Shown one piece after another: positions 38,177 through 47,752 of a stretch of DNA of 64,000 nucleotides. The notes beneath the pieces were generated by a model. That model made no database searches, was not told the DNA's origin, and worked only from the letters and a program-made list of their open reading frames with translations. How positions within the stretch are numbered: the stretch's first letter is position 1; each line of letters opens with the position of its first letter. Origin of the DNA: Solirubrobacterales bacterium (GTDB taxonomy: Bacteria; Actinomycetota; Thermoleophilia; Solirubrobacterales; Solirubrobacteraceae); the NCBI GenBank assembly GCA_027315255.1, contig DAHUYL010000190.1:1-64000 (forward strand), given 5' to 3'. Position numbers and translations under genes: made by a program.

Positions 38177-39424
38177 GTGAGCGCGACCGCACCCCGCTCC
38201 GACCGGCGCCGGTTCGACGGCCCAGTTCCCCCGGCAGGACCGCGAACGGGCCGCCGCAGACCGCGCAACCCGTACGACACGCCGCTGCGAAGGCTGCGCC
38301 GATCGGCGGCGATCTGCGCGACCTTGCTGCTCGTGCCCGCGCTGCTGTCCTACGTGGTCTCGCTGGCCGAGAACTCGAGCATCCCGTGGTCGATCCAGTC
38401 CGTCGAGTGGCTGCGGAGCAACGGCCTCCGGGGATTTGTCAACGAGATCGAGAACATCTACTACACGCTCACGGCGCCGTCGAAGGGCGGTCCGGCGCTG
38501 AAGCACCTCCCCAAGCAGGTGGGTACCGCGGTCGGGACCGGCAGCGGAGCGCGTACCGGCGCCCATCACGTCAAGACGACCGCGAAGCTGCCGGTGGCGC
38601 CGCACTACGAGCCGCCGGCGATCAGGCCGCTGATCACGCCGGCGCTCCCCGGGGAGGGCGTCTGGCACGCCCCGTTCACCGGCTACCACGGGCCGCCGCC
38701 GGTGCTGATCACGAGCTTCCGCAGCGATCCCGCGTATCCGCAGATGGTCGCCGGGGTCGCTTGGATCGACCACACGCAGACCTCGGTGATGCTGTACCCG
38801 GGTTCGGCGGAGCCGGCCGTCAGCATGCCCGCCCGCGGGCCGGAGGAGATCCCGACCTCGCTGCGCTACAAGCTGGTCGCCGCCTTCAACAGCGGCTTCA
38901 AGCTGGCCGACTCGGGCGGCGGCTTCGCCTACGGGGGCCACACCTGGGCGCCGCTGCACAACGGCCAGGCGACGATCGTCCGCTACACCAACGGCCGCAT
39001 GGACGTGATCGCGTGGCCGTACGGGCCCACCGCCCCCGCGAACGTCCAGTACGCGCGGCAGAACCTGCCGCTGCTCGTCGACAACGGACGCGTCAACCCG
39101 GACATCAACAACGGGGCGGACTGGGGCGCGACGCTCGGCAACGCCGTGCAGGTGTGGCGCTCGTCGCTGGGCATCGACCGCCACGGCAACCTGATCTACG
39201 CCGCCGCGGACTACCAGACCGCCGCCTCGCTGGCGCAGATCATGATCCACGCCGGCGCGGTCCGGGCGATGGAGCTCGACATCAACGCGTTCTGGCCGAG
39301 CTTCATCACCTATACCGGGCCGGGCGCGGTCGGCGCTGCCAACCTGCTGCCGGGGATGAACCGCTCGCCGCTGCGCTACCTGACGCCCGACGAGCGCGAC
39401 TTCTTCGCCGTGTACCTGCACTGA
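38177..39424 (+). CDS. phosphodiester glycosidase (NAGPA-like) family protein, membrane anchored
   Basis: VAAFNSGFKLADSGGGFAYGGHTWAPLHNGQATIVRYTNGRMDVIAW; LLVDNGRVNPDINNGADWGATLG; start approximate. Confidence 0.75.
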   Translation: MSATAPRSDRRRFDGPVPPAGPRTGRRRPRNPYDTPLRRLRRSAAICATLLLVPALLSYVVSLAENSSIPWSIQSVEWLRSNGLRGFVNEIENIYYTLTAPSKGGPALKHLPKQVGTAVGTGSGARTGAHHVKTTAKLPVAPHYEPPAIRPLITPALPGEGVWHAPFTGYHGPPPVLITSFRSDPAYPQMVAGVAWIDHTQTSVMLYPGSAEPAVSMPARGPEEIPTSLRYKLVAAFNSGFKLADSGGGFAYGGHTWAPLHNGQATIVRYTNGRMDVIAWPYGPTAPANVQYARQNLPLLVDNGRVNPDINNGADWGATLGNAVQVWRSSLGIDRHGNLIYAAADYQTAASLAQIMIHAGAVRAMELDINAFWPSFITYTGPGAVGAANLLPGMNRSPLRYLTPDERDFFAVYLH

Positions 39425-39478
39425 GTGAGGCCCGGCTGCGCCGGGGCCCGGCGAGCGGGTCCGGAGCCGTGCCTCAGC

Positions 39479-40585
39479 TCAGTCGAACACGATCACGCTG
39501 CGGATCCCGTCCTGGCGCTCCATCAGCTCGAATCCCTCGTTGACCTGCTCGAGCGTGATCCGGTGGGAGATGAACGGGTCGACGTCGAGCCTGCCATCGA
39601 GATAGAGCTGGACGAGCTCGGGAACCTGGTCGCGTCCCTTGACGCCGCCGAACGACGAGCCGCACACTCGGCGACCTGTGATCAGGTAGCGGGGGATGAT
39701 GTCGAGCGTCTCGCCCCGGCCGGCGACGCCCGCGATCGTGCACAGGCCCCAGCCCATCCGCGCGGACTCGACCGCCTGGCGCATCACCGCGACGAGCCCG
39801 GTCGCCTCGAACGTGTAGTCGGCGCCGAACCCGGCGGTCTCGTCGAGCACCCGCTGGACCGTGTGCTCGTCGGCCGTCCAGGTGTCGGTCGCGCCCTGGC
39901 CGCGCGCGAGCTCGAGCCGGTCGGCGGACCTGTCGACGCAGATGATCCGCTGCGCTCCCTGCAGCCGGCAGCCGGCGACCGCGCCCAGCCCGACCATCCC
40001 GGCCCCGAACACGACGCAGGTCGAGCCCGCCTGCACCTTGGCGGTGTTGATCGCGGCGCCGAGCCCGGTCGAGAGCCCGCACGCGAACAGCGCGGCGCGG
40101 TCGGCGGGAGCCTCGGGCGAGACCCTCGCGAGCGCGATCTCCGGCATCACGGTGTACTGCGCGAACGTGCTCGTGCCCATGAAGTGGCGGATCGGCTCGC
40201 CGTCGCGGGACAGGCGGGTGGTCCCGTCCGGGAGGTACCCCTGGTTCTGCTGCTCGCGGATCGCGAGGCAGAGGTTCGTGCGGTCCGAGCGGCAGTGGAC
40301 GCACTCCCGGCACTGAGGCGAGAACAGCGTGACCACCCGGTCGCCCGGCGCCAGGCTGCTGACGCCGTCCCCGAGCGCCTCGACGATCCCCGCGCCCTCG
40401 TGCCCGAGCACGGTCGGGGCGTAGCCGGAGGGATCGGCGCCCGAGGCGGTGTACATGTCGGTGTGGCAGACGCCGCATGCCTCGAGTCGCACGAGCACCT
40501 CGCCGGCCTTGGGCTCGGCGAGGTCCAGCTCGGTCACATTCAGGGGCTGACCGAACTGCTCGAGCACGGCGGCGCGGATCCGCAT
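39479..40585 (-). CDS. zinc-dependent alcohol dehydrogenase (class III/NDMA-dependent type)
   Basis: ACGVCHTDMYTASG, GHEGAGIVEALGDGV, CRECVHCRSDRTNLC, FGAGMVGLGAVAGC. Confidence 0.93.
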   Translation of the reverse strand: MRIRAAVLEQFGQPLNVTELDLAEPKAGEVLVRLEACGVCHTDMYTASGADPSGYAPTVLGHEGAGIVEALGDGVSSLAPGDRVVTLFSPQCRECVHCRSDRTNLCLAIREQQNQGYLPDGTTRLSRDGEPIRHFMGTSTFAQYTVMPEIALARVSPEAPADRAALFACGLSTGLGAAINTAKVQAGSTCVVFGAGMVGLGAVAGCRLQGAQRIICVDRSADRLELARGQGATDTWTADEHTVQRVLDETAGFGADYTFEATGLVAVMRQAVESARMGWGLCTIAGVAGRGETLDIIPRYLITGRRVCGSSFGGVKGRDQVPELVQLYLDGRLDVDPFISHRITLEQVNEGFELMERQDGIRSVIVFD

Positions 40586-40623
40586 GCGAAGACCCTATCC
40601 GAGCGCCCGTGCCCGTTGCGCTG

Positions 40624-42597
40624 TCAGCGCCAGTTGGGTTGCTGGAGCATCGGCGCCAGCTGCGCCTCGTCGGCGCGGATCACGTGCATCACCGCGTTGA
40701 TCAGCGCCAGGTGCGTGAACGCCTGCGGGAAGTTGCCGAGGTGGCGCCCGGTGCGAGGATCGATCTCCTCGGCGTACAGGCCGAGCGGCGACGCGTACCC
40801 GAGCAGCCGCTCGCACAGGTCACGGGCGCGGCCCACCTCGCCGATCTCCGCGAATGCCGAGACCAGCCAGAACGAGCAGATCAGGAAGGTGCCCTCGCGG
40901 CCGGGGAGGCCGTCGTCGGTCTCCTCGGTGCGGTAGCGCAGCACCAGTCCGTTCTCGGTCAGCTCCTCCGCGACCGCGAGCACGGTGTTGCGCACGCGCG
41001 GATCGTCGGGCGGCAGGAATCGCAGCAGCGGCATCAGCAGCAGCGCCGCGTCGAGCGCGGTCGTGTCGTAATGCTGGACGAACACGCCGCGGCCATCGAC
41101 CCCGTGCTCGCAGATGTCGGCGTGGATCTCGTCGGCGGCGGCCTGCCAGCGGTCGACCAGCTCCCAGTTCTCCCGGACCTCGGCCAGCCGGGCGCCACGG
41201 TCGCAGGCGACCCAGCAGAACATCTTCGAGGAGGTGAAGTGCTTGGGCTCGCCGCGCACCTCCCAGATGCCGCGGTCCGGCGAGCGCCAGTTCTCGATTG
41301 CGAGCTCGACCTGCTTCTTGAGGATCGGCCAGACGCGCTCGTCGAGCGAGTCGCGCGAGCGGGTGTGGAGGTAGACCGAGTCGAGCAGCGCTCCCCACAC
41401 GTCGTGCTGGTCCTGGCGGTAGGCGTTGTTGCCGATCCGCACCGGGCGGGCGCCCTCGTAGCCGGACAGGTGGTCGAGCTCGAGCTCCTCGAGGTCGCGC
41501 TCCCCGCCCGGTCCGTACATCACCTGGAGCTTGTCCTTGCCGCCGGCGACGTCGGCGATGAAGTAGAAGAAGTCGTTGGCCTCCCAGTCGAAGCCGAGCG
41601 TGTACAGCGCCCACAGCATGAACGTCGAGTCGCGGATCCAGGAGTAGCGGTAGTCCCAGTTGCGCTCGCCCTGCGGGGTCTCGGGCAGCGAGGTGGTGGC
41701 GGCTGCCAGCAGCGCCCCCGTCGGCGCGTATGTCAACCCCTTCAGCGTCAGCGCGCTGCGCTGCAGGTGGGTGCGCCACGGGTGGTCGGGGAAGGTCCCG
41801 CGGTCGAGCCAGTGCTGCCAGTGGTGGGCGGTCCAGGTGAGGCGCTCGTGCGCCTGCTCGACGTCCTGAGGCGGCGGGTGGTCGGACCAGTACAGCGCGC
41901 AGTACAGCGACTCGCCCTCCTTCATCCGGTGCCGGGCGGTCGCGCGCGCCCCCTCGAAGCCGATCCGCAGGTCGCTGCGCAGCCCCAGCCGCAGGCTGGA
42001 TCCCTCGACGGTCGCGATCCCGTCGCAGTAGCCCGGGCCGCTGTACTCCCAGTTGGCGTGCCGGGTGCCGTACTCGAACACCGGCTCGCAGTCCATCGTC
42101 ACCTCGACCTGTCCGTTCACGCAGCGGACGTGGCGGAGCAGGACGTGGTCGGCGTCGTAGTCGGTCGGGGCGCGGCGGTGGGTCCCGGAGCGCTCGTCGT
42201 CGTGGTGCCAGGCGCCGATCAGGAGCGTGTCGCGAACGACGATCCAGCCGGTGCCGGTCCCCCAGCTCGTCTCGAGCACGTTGGTGCCGGGCAGGTAGCG
42301 GCGGGCCGCCGGGACCGAGACGCCCGAAGGGCCGATCCGGAAGTAGCCGGCGTCGCGATCGAGCAGCGCGCCGAACACGCTCGGCGAGTCGATCCGCGGC
42401 AGGCACATCCACTCGACGCTGCCGCTGGGGGCGACCAGCGCGACCGTCTCGCAATCCGACAGGAACCCGTATTCGGCGATCGGCGGAAACGGGCTGCCGG
42501 CGAGCGACGCCGGCAGCGCCAGCTGGCGCACGTCGGGGATCGCCGCGATCGTGGGCGTCAGCGACTCCGCGGCCTGGCTCGTATCAATCGGCTCCAT
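40624..42597 (-). CDS. glycoside hydrolase family 15 protein (glucoamylase/trehalase-like)
   Basis: PPIAEYGFLSDCETVALVAPSGSVEWMCLPRIDSPSVFGALLD; RNWDYRYSWIRDSTFMLWALYTLGF. Confidence 0.93.
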   Translation of the reverse strand: MEPIDTSQAAESLTPTIAAIPDVRQLALPASLAGSPFPPIAEYGFLSDCETVALVAPSGSVEWMCLPRIDSPSVFGALLDRDAGYFRIGPSGVSVPAARRYLPGTNVLETSWGTGTGWIVVRDTLLIGAWHHDDERSGTHRRAPTDYDADHVLLRHVRCVNGQVEVTMDCEPVFEYGTRHANWEYSGPGYCDGIATVEGSSLRLGLRSDLRIGFEGARATARHRMKEGESLYCALYWSDHPPPQDVEQAHERLTWTAHHWQHWLDRGTFPDHPWRTHLQRSALTLKGLTYAPTGALLAAATTSLPETPQGERNWDYRYSWIRDSTFMLWALYTLGFDWEANDFFYFIADVAGGKDKLQVMYGPGGERDLEELELDHLSGYEGARPVRIGNNAYRQDQHDVWGALLDSVYLHTRSRDSLDERVWPILKKQVELAIENWRSPDRGIWEVRGEPKHFTSSKMFCWVACDRGARLAEVRENWELVDRWQAAADEIHADICEHGVDGRGVFVQHYDTTALDAALLLMPLLRFLPPDDPRVRNTVLAVAEELTENGLVLRYRTEETDDGLPGREGTFLICSFWLVSAFAEIGEVGRARDLCERLLGYASPLGLYAEEIDPRTGRHLGNFPQAFTHLALINAVMHVIRADEAQLAPMLQQPNWR

Positions 42598-42712
42598 CTG
42601 CCCCAGTGATCGGCAACAAGCGACAACCCCTGACGCCCTGCGAGGGGAGCGCAGTGTCTCAGATCGAACGCGGGCGCGTTCGCGGGCGGCGATGACCGTG
42701 GCCGCCGGGCGC

Positions 42713-43180
42713 TCAGGGCTGGACGCTTGGCGGATAGCTCGAGAACAGCCAGCGCCCGTTCAGCTTCACGAGCGTCGTGCGGCCGGGAATGCCCGACGGC
42801 CCGATCGCCGAGGCGTTCGAGCCGTGCACGGTGACGGTCAGGTGCGCGAGCACCGATGCCACGCGCTGACGCCACTGAGTCGGGGTGAAGCCCGAGTTGT
42901 CGACACCCTTCGTCTTGTGACGGAGGACGTGCTGCTGCTGATCGAACGCCTTCGTGCAGCTCGATGCTCCGCCCGCGGTGAACGAGCGCACGCCGCTCGC
43001 GGTCAGCTCCGAGCAGACGGCGCTCGCCGGACCGAAGTACTCGGCAAGTAGCACCTCACCGTAGACGGCCTTCACCTGGGCGACGGCGGACTCCGCAGCG
43101 GCGCTGGCACCGGTGGCGCTCAGCGCCCCGATCAGGACCAGCAACCCAGGCGTCGCCGATCTGCGCACCCCTGTGAACAC
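42713..43180 (-). CDS. secreted hypothetical protein
   Basis: GTG at 43180; VFTGVRRSATPGLLVLIGALSATGASAAAESAVAQVKAVYGEVLLAEYFGPASAVCSELTASG. Confidence 0.65.
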   Translation of the reverse strand: MFTGVRRSATPGLLVLIGALSATGASAAAESAVAQVKAVYGEVLLAEYFGPASAVCSELTASGVRSFTAGGASSCTKAFDQQQHVLRHKTKGVDNSGFTPTQWRQRVASVLAHLTVTVHGSNASAIGPSGIPGRTTLVKLNGRWLFSSYPPSVQP

Positions 43181-43263
43181 GCGCGCATCGTAATTTGGAT
43201 GGCAGTCGCTCGCAACCTCGCCCCGGCATCCCGGCCGGGGCGAGGCGTCATCATAGGTCGCAG

Positions 43264-45132
43264 ATGAGCTTCGGCAGACACGGGACGGGAGCGATGCACG
43301 GGACCCCGGGCACCGGGGCGATGCGGCAGTTCCGCGGGCGCAGGGAGGAGCCGCCGCCACTGCTCGACCCGACTCGGGAGCGGGACTCGCGCCGGATCCT
43401 GCGCCTGTTCAGGCCATACCGGCTGCGGCTGTCGTTCGTGCTGGCGATGATCGTCGTGTCCGCCGGGGTCAGCATGCTGAACCCGTTCCTGCTGAAGGAC
43501 GCGCTCGACTGGGGGATCTTCCGCCACCAGCACCTGGTGCTGACCGAGGACGTGCTCGGGATGATCGCCGTGGCGCTGTTCTCGAACGCGACCGGCGTGT
43601 GGCAGACGTTCATCTCGAACTCGGTCGGCCAGCAGGTGATGCACGACCTCCGCGCTGCGGTCTATCACCGGCTGCAGCGGATGTCGCTGGCGTTCTTCAC
43701 CCGGACGCGGACGGGGGAGGTGCAGTCGCGGATCGGCAACGACATCGGCGGCCTCGACAACGTCGTGACATCGACGGCGACGTCGATCGCATCGAACGCG
43801 ACGACCGTGATCGCAGCGCTCGTCGCGATGGTCCTGCTCAACCCGCTGCTGGCGCTGCTGTCGCTGGCATTCGTGCCGCCGTCGGTGTGGGGCACGCGCA
43901 AGGTCGGCAACATCCGCCGCGCGATCACGACCGAGCAGCAGCGCCGGCTCGCCGACCTGTCTGCGCTCGTCGCCGAGTCGATGAGCGTCTCCGGGATCCT
44001 GCTCGGCAAGACGTTGGGTCGGGGCGACGACCTCGCGGACCGGTTCTCGACCGCCTCGAAGGAGATCGCCGACCTGGAGGTGCGCTCGCGGATGGCCGGG
44101 CGCTGGATGATGGCGACGATCCAGTTCATCTTCGCCGCGCAGCCCGCCGTCATCTACTGGCTGGCCGGTCAGAGCTTCATGGGCTCGATCACGGTCGGCA
44201 CCGTCGTCGCGTTCACGACGCTGCAGACCCGGCTGCTGTTCCCGATCAACTCGCTGCTCGGAGTCGGTGCCGACGTGCAGGCATCGCTGGCGCTGTTCGA
44301 CCGGATCTTCGAGTACCTCGACCTCCCGATCGAGATCGTCGAGGCCGAGCATCCGGTGGCGCTGCGCCCGGAGGACCTCGTCGGCGAGGTGCGGTTCGAG
44401 GGCGTCTCGTTCCGCTACGAGGGAAACGGCAACACCGGCTGGAACGTACGCGGGATCGATCTGACGGTCCCTGCCGGCACGCGCACCGCGATCGTCGGCG
44501 AGACGGGCGCCGGCAAGACGACGCTGGGCTATCTCGCAGCCCGGCTGTACGAGCCGCAGGAGGGACGGATCACGATCGACGGGATCGACATCCGGGAGGT
44601 CAGCTTCGGCTCGCTGGCGGCGACCGTCGGCGTCGTCTCGCAGGAGACCTACCTGCTCCACGCGAGCGTCCGCGAGAACCTTCGCTTCGCCAGGCCGGAC
44701 GCCACCGATGCCGAGATCGAGGAGGCGGCGCGGACCGCGCGGATCCACGAGCTGATCGCATCGCTCCCCGACGGCTACGACACGGTCGTCGGCGAGCGCG
44801 GCTACCGCTTCTCGGGGGGCGAGAAGCAGCGGATGGCGATCGCCCGCACGGTCCTGCGCAACCCGCCGGTGCTGGTGCTCGACGAGGCGACGAGCTCGCT
44901 CGACACGCAGACCGAGGCAGCCGTGCAGGCCGAGCTCGAGCGCCTCGCCCAGGGGCGCACGACGATCACGATCGCCCACCGGCTGTCGACCGTCCGCGAC
45001 GCCGATCAGATCGTCGTGCTCGACCGGGGCGAGATCGCCGAGCGCGGCACCCACGCGGAGCTGCTCGACCGCGGTGGGCTATACGCCGCGCTGGTCTCGC
45101 GCGACGTCGCCGACGCGCCGTTCTCGACCTGA
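43264..45132 (+). CDS. ABC transporter, fused permease/ATP-binding protein
   Basis: ATG at 43264; AIVGETGAGKTTLGYLAARLYEPQEGRI, RFSGGEKQRMAIARTVLRNPPVLVLDEATSSLD. Confidence 0.94.
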   Translation: MSFGRHGTGAMHGTPGTGAMRQFRGRREEPPPLLDPTRERDSRRILRLFRPYRLRLSFVLAMIVVSAGVSMLNPFLLKDALDWGIFRHQHLVLTEDVLGMIAVALFSNATGVWQTFISNSVGQQVMHDLRAAVYHRLQRMSLAFFTRTRTGEVQSRIGNDIGGLDNVVTSTATSIASNATTVIAALVAMVLLNPLLALLSLAFVPPSVWGTRKVGNIRRAITTEQQRRLADLSALVAESMSVSGILLGKTLGRGDDLADRFSTASKEIADLEVRSRMAGRWMMATIQFIFAAQPAVIYWLAGQSFMGSITVGTVVAFTTLQTRLLFPINSLLGVGADVQASLALFDRIFEYLDLPIEIVEAEHPVALRPEDLVGEVRFEGVSFRYEGNGNTGWNVRGIDLTVPAGTRTAIVGETGAGKTTLGYLAARLYEPQEGRITIDGIDIREVSFGSLAATVGVVSQETYLLHASVRENLRFARPDATDAEIEEAARTARIHELIASLPDGYDTVVGERGYRFSGGEKQRMAIARTVLRNPPVLVLDEATSSLDTQTEAAVQAELERLAQGRTTITIAHRLSTVRDADQIVVLDRGEIAERGTHAELLDRGGLYAALVSRDVADAPFST

Positions 45133-45143
45133 GAGAGCCAGGG

Positions 45144-45770
45144 TCAGCCCGTCCCCGCCGAGGTCGTCGCCTGCCCAGGGCTCGAGCCCGGCCCGGTTGC
45201 CGCGGCGACTGCAGCACGGGTGAGCAGGCCGTGCGAGGCGGGGACGCACGCGAGTCCGGCGGTCCGCGTCTGCGGTGCCTGCAGGTCGACGCCGGCTGCT
45301 TGGATCGCCGTCAGGTTCAGCTGGCCCTGACTGGTCGGGTCCGGGAACTTCGTGATTCCGTGCGCGCGCATGCACTGCGCGAACGACAGGATGTCGGCGC
45401 GGCGGCGCTGCTGCTGGGCGGCGAGCTGCGCGGGGCTCAGGTTCTGCGGCGCGGGCAGGATCGCGCGGCACGCCTTCGGGAGAGGCTTGGGGTGGCCCGG
45501 CGAGCCTCGGAGGCCGGCGACGGCGTGGATCGCGATGACCGTCCCGCCGTTGCTGCTGGTGGAGACCTTCGGGTCGGGGAAGTTGGGGTAGCCGTGGGCG
45601 CGCATGCAGGCGGAGAACCGGTATGCCTGGGCGACGAACCCGCCCTTGGAGCCCGACCCGGTCGCGGCCGGCTGCTTCGGGGAGGAGCCGCAACCGGCGA
45701 CGGGGAGCGCGATCCCGGCGGCGGCCGCGACGGCGGTCAGGGTGCGTGGTGTCGTGAGCGAGCGGAGCAT
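45144..45770 (-). CDS. lipoprotein with duplicated CMRAHG-FPDP motif
   Basis: lipobox-like LPVAGCG; FSACMRAHGYPNFPDP and FAQCMRAHGITKFPDP. Confidence 0.8.
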   Translation of the reverse strand: MLRSLTTPRTLTAVAAAAGIALPVAGCGSSPKQPAATGSGSKGGFVAQAYRFSACMRAHGYPNFPDPKVSTSSNGGTVIAIHAVAGLRGSPGHPKPLPKACRAILPAPQNLSPAQLAAQQQRRRADILSFAQCMRAHGITKFPDPTSQGQLNLTAIQAAGVDLQAPQTRTAGLACVPASHGLLTRAAVAAATGPGSSPGQATTSAGTG

Positions 45771-45860
45771 GCCCGGCGTTCTACACAGCGGCGGGTGTCA
45801 CGCCGGTATCGAGCATTGTCACCCACCTGTGACCTGCGCTGAGCGATCCTTGCAGGGAGA

Positions 45861-46517
45861 ATGCGAGTCCTGATCGTCGAGGATCACCACCGGCTTGCGG
45901 CACTGCTCGCCGAGGGACTGCGTCGCGAGGGGATGGCTGTCGACGTCGCGTACGACGGCGCCGAGGCGCTTCAGCGGATCGCGCTCAACCCGTACACGGT
46001 CGTCGTGCTCGACCGCGATCTGCCGCGCGTGCACGGCGACGAGGTCTGCCGCGTGCTGGTCGCCCAGCACAACGAGGCGCGGATCCTGATGCTGACCGCT
46101 TCGAGCACGGTGGGCGAGCGGGTCGACGGGCTGTCGCTCGGTGCCGACGACTACCTGCCGAAGCCGTTCGAGTTCGCCGAGCTGGTCGCGCGCGTGCGGG
46201 CGCTGGCGCGGCGCGCGGTCGTCGCGCTGCCGCCGGTGCTGGTCGGCGGCGACGTGCGGCTCGACGCCGCGCGCCGGGTCGCGTTCCGCGCCGGGCGGCG
46301 GCTCGACCTGAGCCCCAAGGAGTTCGGCGTGCTCCAGTGCCTGCTCGAGGCCGACGGTCGCGTGCTGTCGGCCGAGGAGCTGCTCGCGCGCGTCTGGGAC
46401 GAGGCCGCCGACCCGTTCACGACCACGGTCAAGACGACAGTCAGCCGCCTGCGGGCGAAGCTCGGGCCGCCCGACCTGATCGACACCGTCCGCGAGGGCG
46501 GCTACCGGATCGGGTGA
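45861..46517 (+). CDS. OmpR-family response regulator
   Basis: MRVLIVEDHHRLAALLAEGLRREG..VVLDRDLPRVHGDEVC..LPKPFEFAELVARV; winged-helix C-terminus. Confidence 0.95.
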   Translation: MRVLIVEDHHRLAALLAEGLRREGMAVDVAYDGAEALQRIALNPYTVVVLDRDLPRVHGDEVCRVLVAQHNEARILMLTASSTVGERVDGLSLGADDYLPKPFEFAELVARVRALARRAVVALPPVLVGGDVRLDAARRVAFRAGRRLDLSPKEFGVLQCLLEADGRVLSAEELLARVWDEAADPFTTTVKTTVSRLRAKLGPPDLIDTVREGGYRIG

Positions 46518-47752
46518 GGACCATGCCGCGGCGGTCGCGGCGCTCGGCGCGGTTGCGCCTGACGCTCCAGTACTCGGGAACGTTCCTCGTGCTCGGGACC
46601 GCGCTGATCCTGGTCCTGTACCAGGTGGCCACACGTGGCTCGACGGTCACTGCCACGTTTCCAGTCAGCAGCGGCACCGCGGTCAGCCATGCGGTTCCCG
46701 CCGGTATGCCGACCACGAGCCGGCCGTTATTGCCCGGGGTGACGCTGACTACGATCCAGACGAAGACCGGGAAGGTCCAGGCGGTGCGAATCTTGGATCC
46801 CGCCGGGGTGCAGCGGCTCCAGCGCAACGCCGACCTGAGCCGCCTGCTGGTCGCCTCGTGGATCGTGCTGGCGCTGACAACGGTGCTGTCGGCCGTGCTC
46901 GGCTGGTTCGTCGCCGGGCGGGTGCTGGCGCCGCTGCGGGCGATGACGGCGGGCGCCCGCTCGATCTCGGCCGGCAACCTCGACCGGCGGCTGGCGCTGA
47001 CCGGCGCCCACGACGAGTTCAAGCAGCTCGGCGACGAGTTCGACGGGCTCCTTGGCAGGCTTCAGAGCGCGTTCGAGGCCCAGCGGCGGTTCGTCGCCAA
47101 CGCCTCGCACGAGCTGCGCACGCCGCTGACGGTCGACCGAACCCTGCTGCAGGTGACGCTCGCTGATGCCGGCGCCAGCGTCGAGTCGCTGCGCGCGGCC
47201 TGCGAGGAGCTGCTCGCGTCAGGGCGCGAGCAGGAGCGGCTGCTAGACGCGCTGCTGACGCTCGCCAGCAGCGAGCGCGGGATCGACCGCCACGTTCGAG
47301 TCGACCTGGCGGCGCTGGCGGCTGCCGTCGCCGACGCGGCTGCCGCCGGCGCGGCCACGCGGTCGATCTCGATCCGGGCCGAGCTCGAGCCGGCGCCGAG
47401 CACCGGCGATCCGGCGCTGCTCACGCGGTTGATCGCGAACCTGGTCGACAACGCGATCCGCTACAACCACCCCGGCGGCGACGTGCGGCTGCGGACCGGG
47501 CTCGACGGCGACTGGGCGGTGCTGTCCGTGGCCAACACCGGCCCGCCGATCGCCGCCGACGCCGAGGCGCTGTTCGAACCCTTCGTGCGGCTCGCGCAGA
47601 CGCGACCGGCCGAGCCGGACGGTCACCACGGGCTCGGGCTGTCGATCGTCCGGGCGATCGCCGTCTCGCATGGCGGGTCGGTCGCGGCCGTGCCCCAGGA
47701 GCGGGGCGGACTGATCGTCACTGTGCGGTTCCCGGCGCCGGACCCGGCGTGA
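46514..47752 (+). CDS. sensor histidine kinase (HAMP, HisKA, HATPase)
   Basis: GTG 46514 overlaps RR stop (or ATG 46523); [40 protein letters not shown]. Confidence 0.93.
   Translation: MRTMPRRSRRSARLRLTLQYSGTFLVLGTALILVLYQVATRGSTVTATFPVSSGTAVSHAVPAGMPTTSRPLLPGVTLTTIQTKTGKVQAVRILDPAGVQRLQRNADLSRLLVASWIVLALTTVLSAVLGWFVAGRVLAPLRAMTAGARSISAGNLDRRLALTGAHDEFKQLGDEFDGLLGRLQSAFEAQRRFVANASHELRTPLTVDRTLLQVTLADAGASVESLRAACEELLASGREQERLLDALLTLASSERGIDRHVRVDLAALAAAVADAAAAGAATRSISIRAELEPAPSTGDPALLTRLIANLVDNAIRYNHPGGDVRLRTGLDGDWAVLSVANTGPPIAADAEALFEPFVRLAQTRPAEPDGHHGLGLSIVRAIAVSHGGSVAAVPQERGGLIVTVRFPAPDPA

Noticed and set aside
39428-39448. GGCCCGGC...GCCGGGGCC imperfect hairpin between convergent genes
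   Set aside because: Plausible terminator but bulged and expected by chance at this GC content; not listed as a feature.
43132-45054. 640-aa minus-strand ORF
   Set aside because: Antisense to an intact ABC transporter with Walker A/B and signature motifs.
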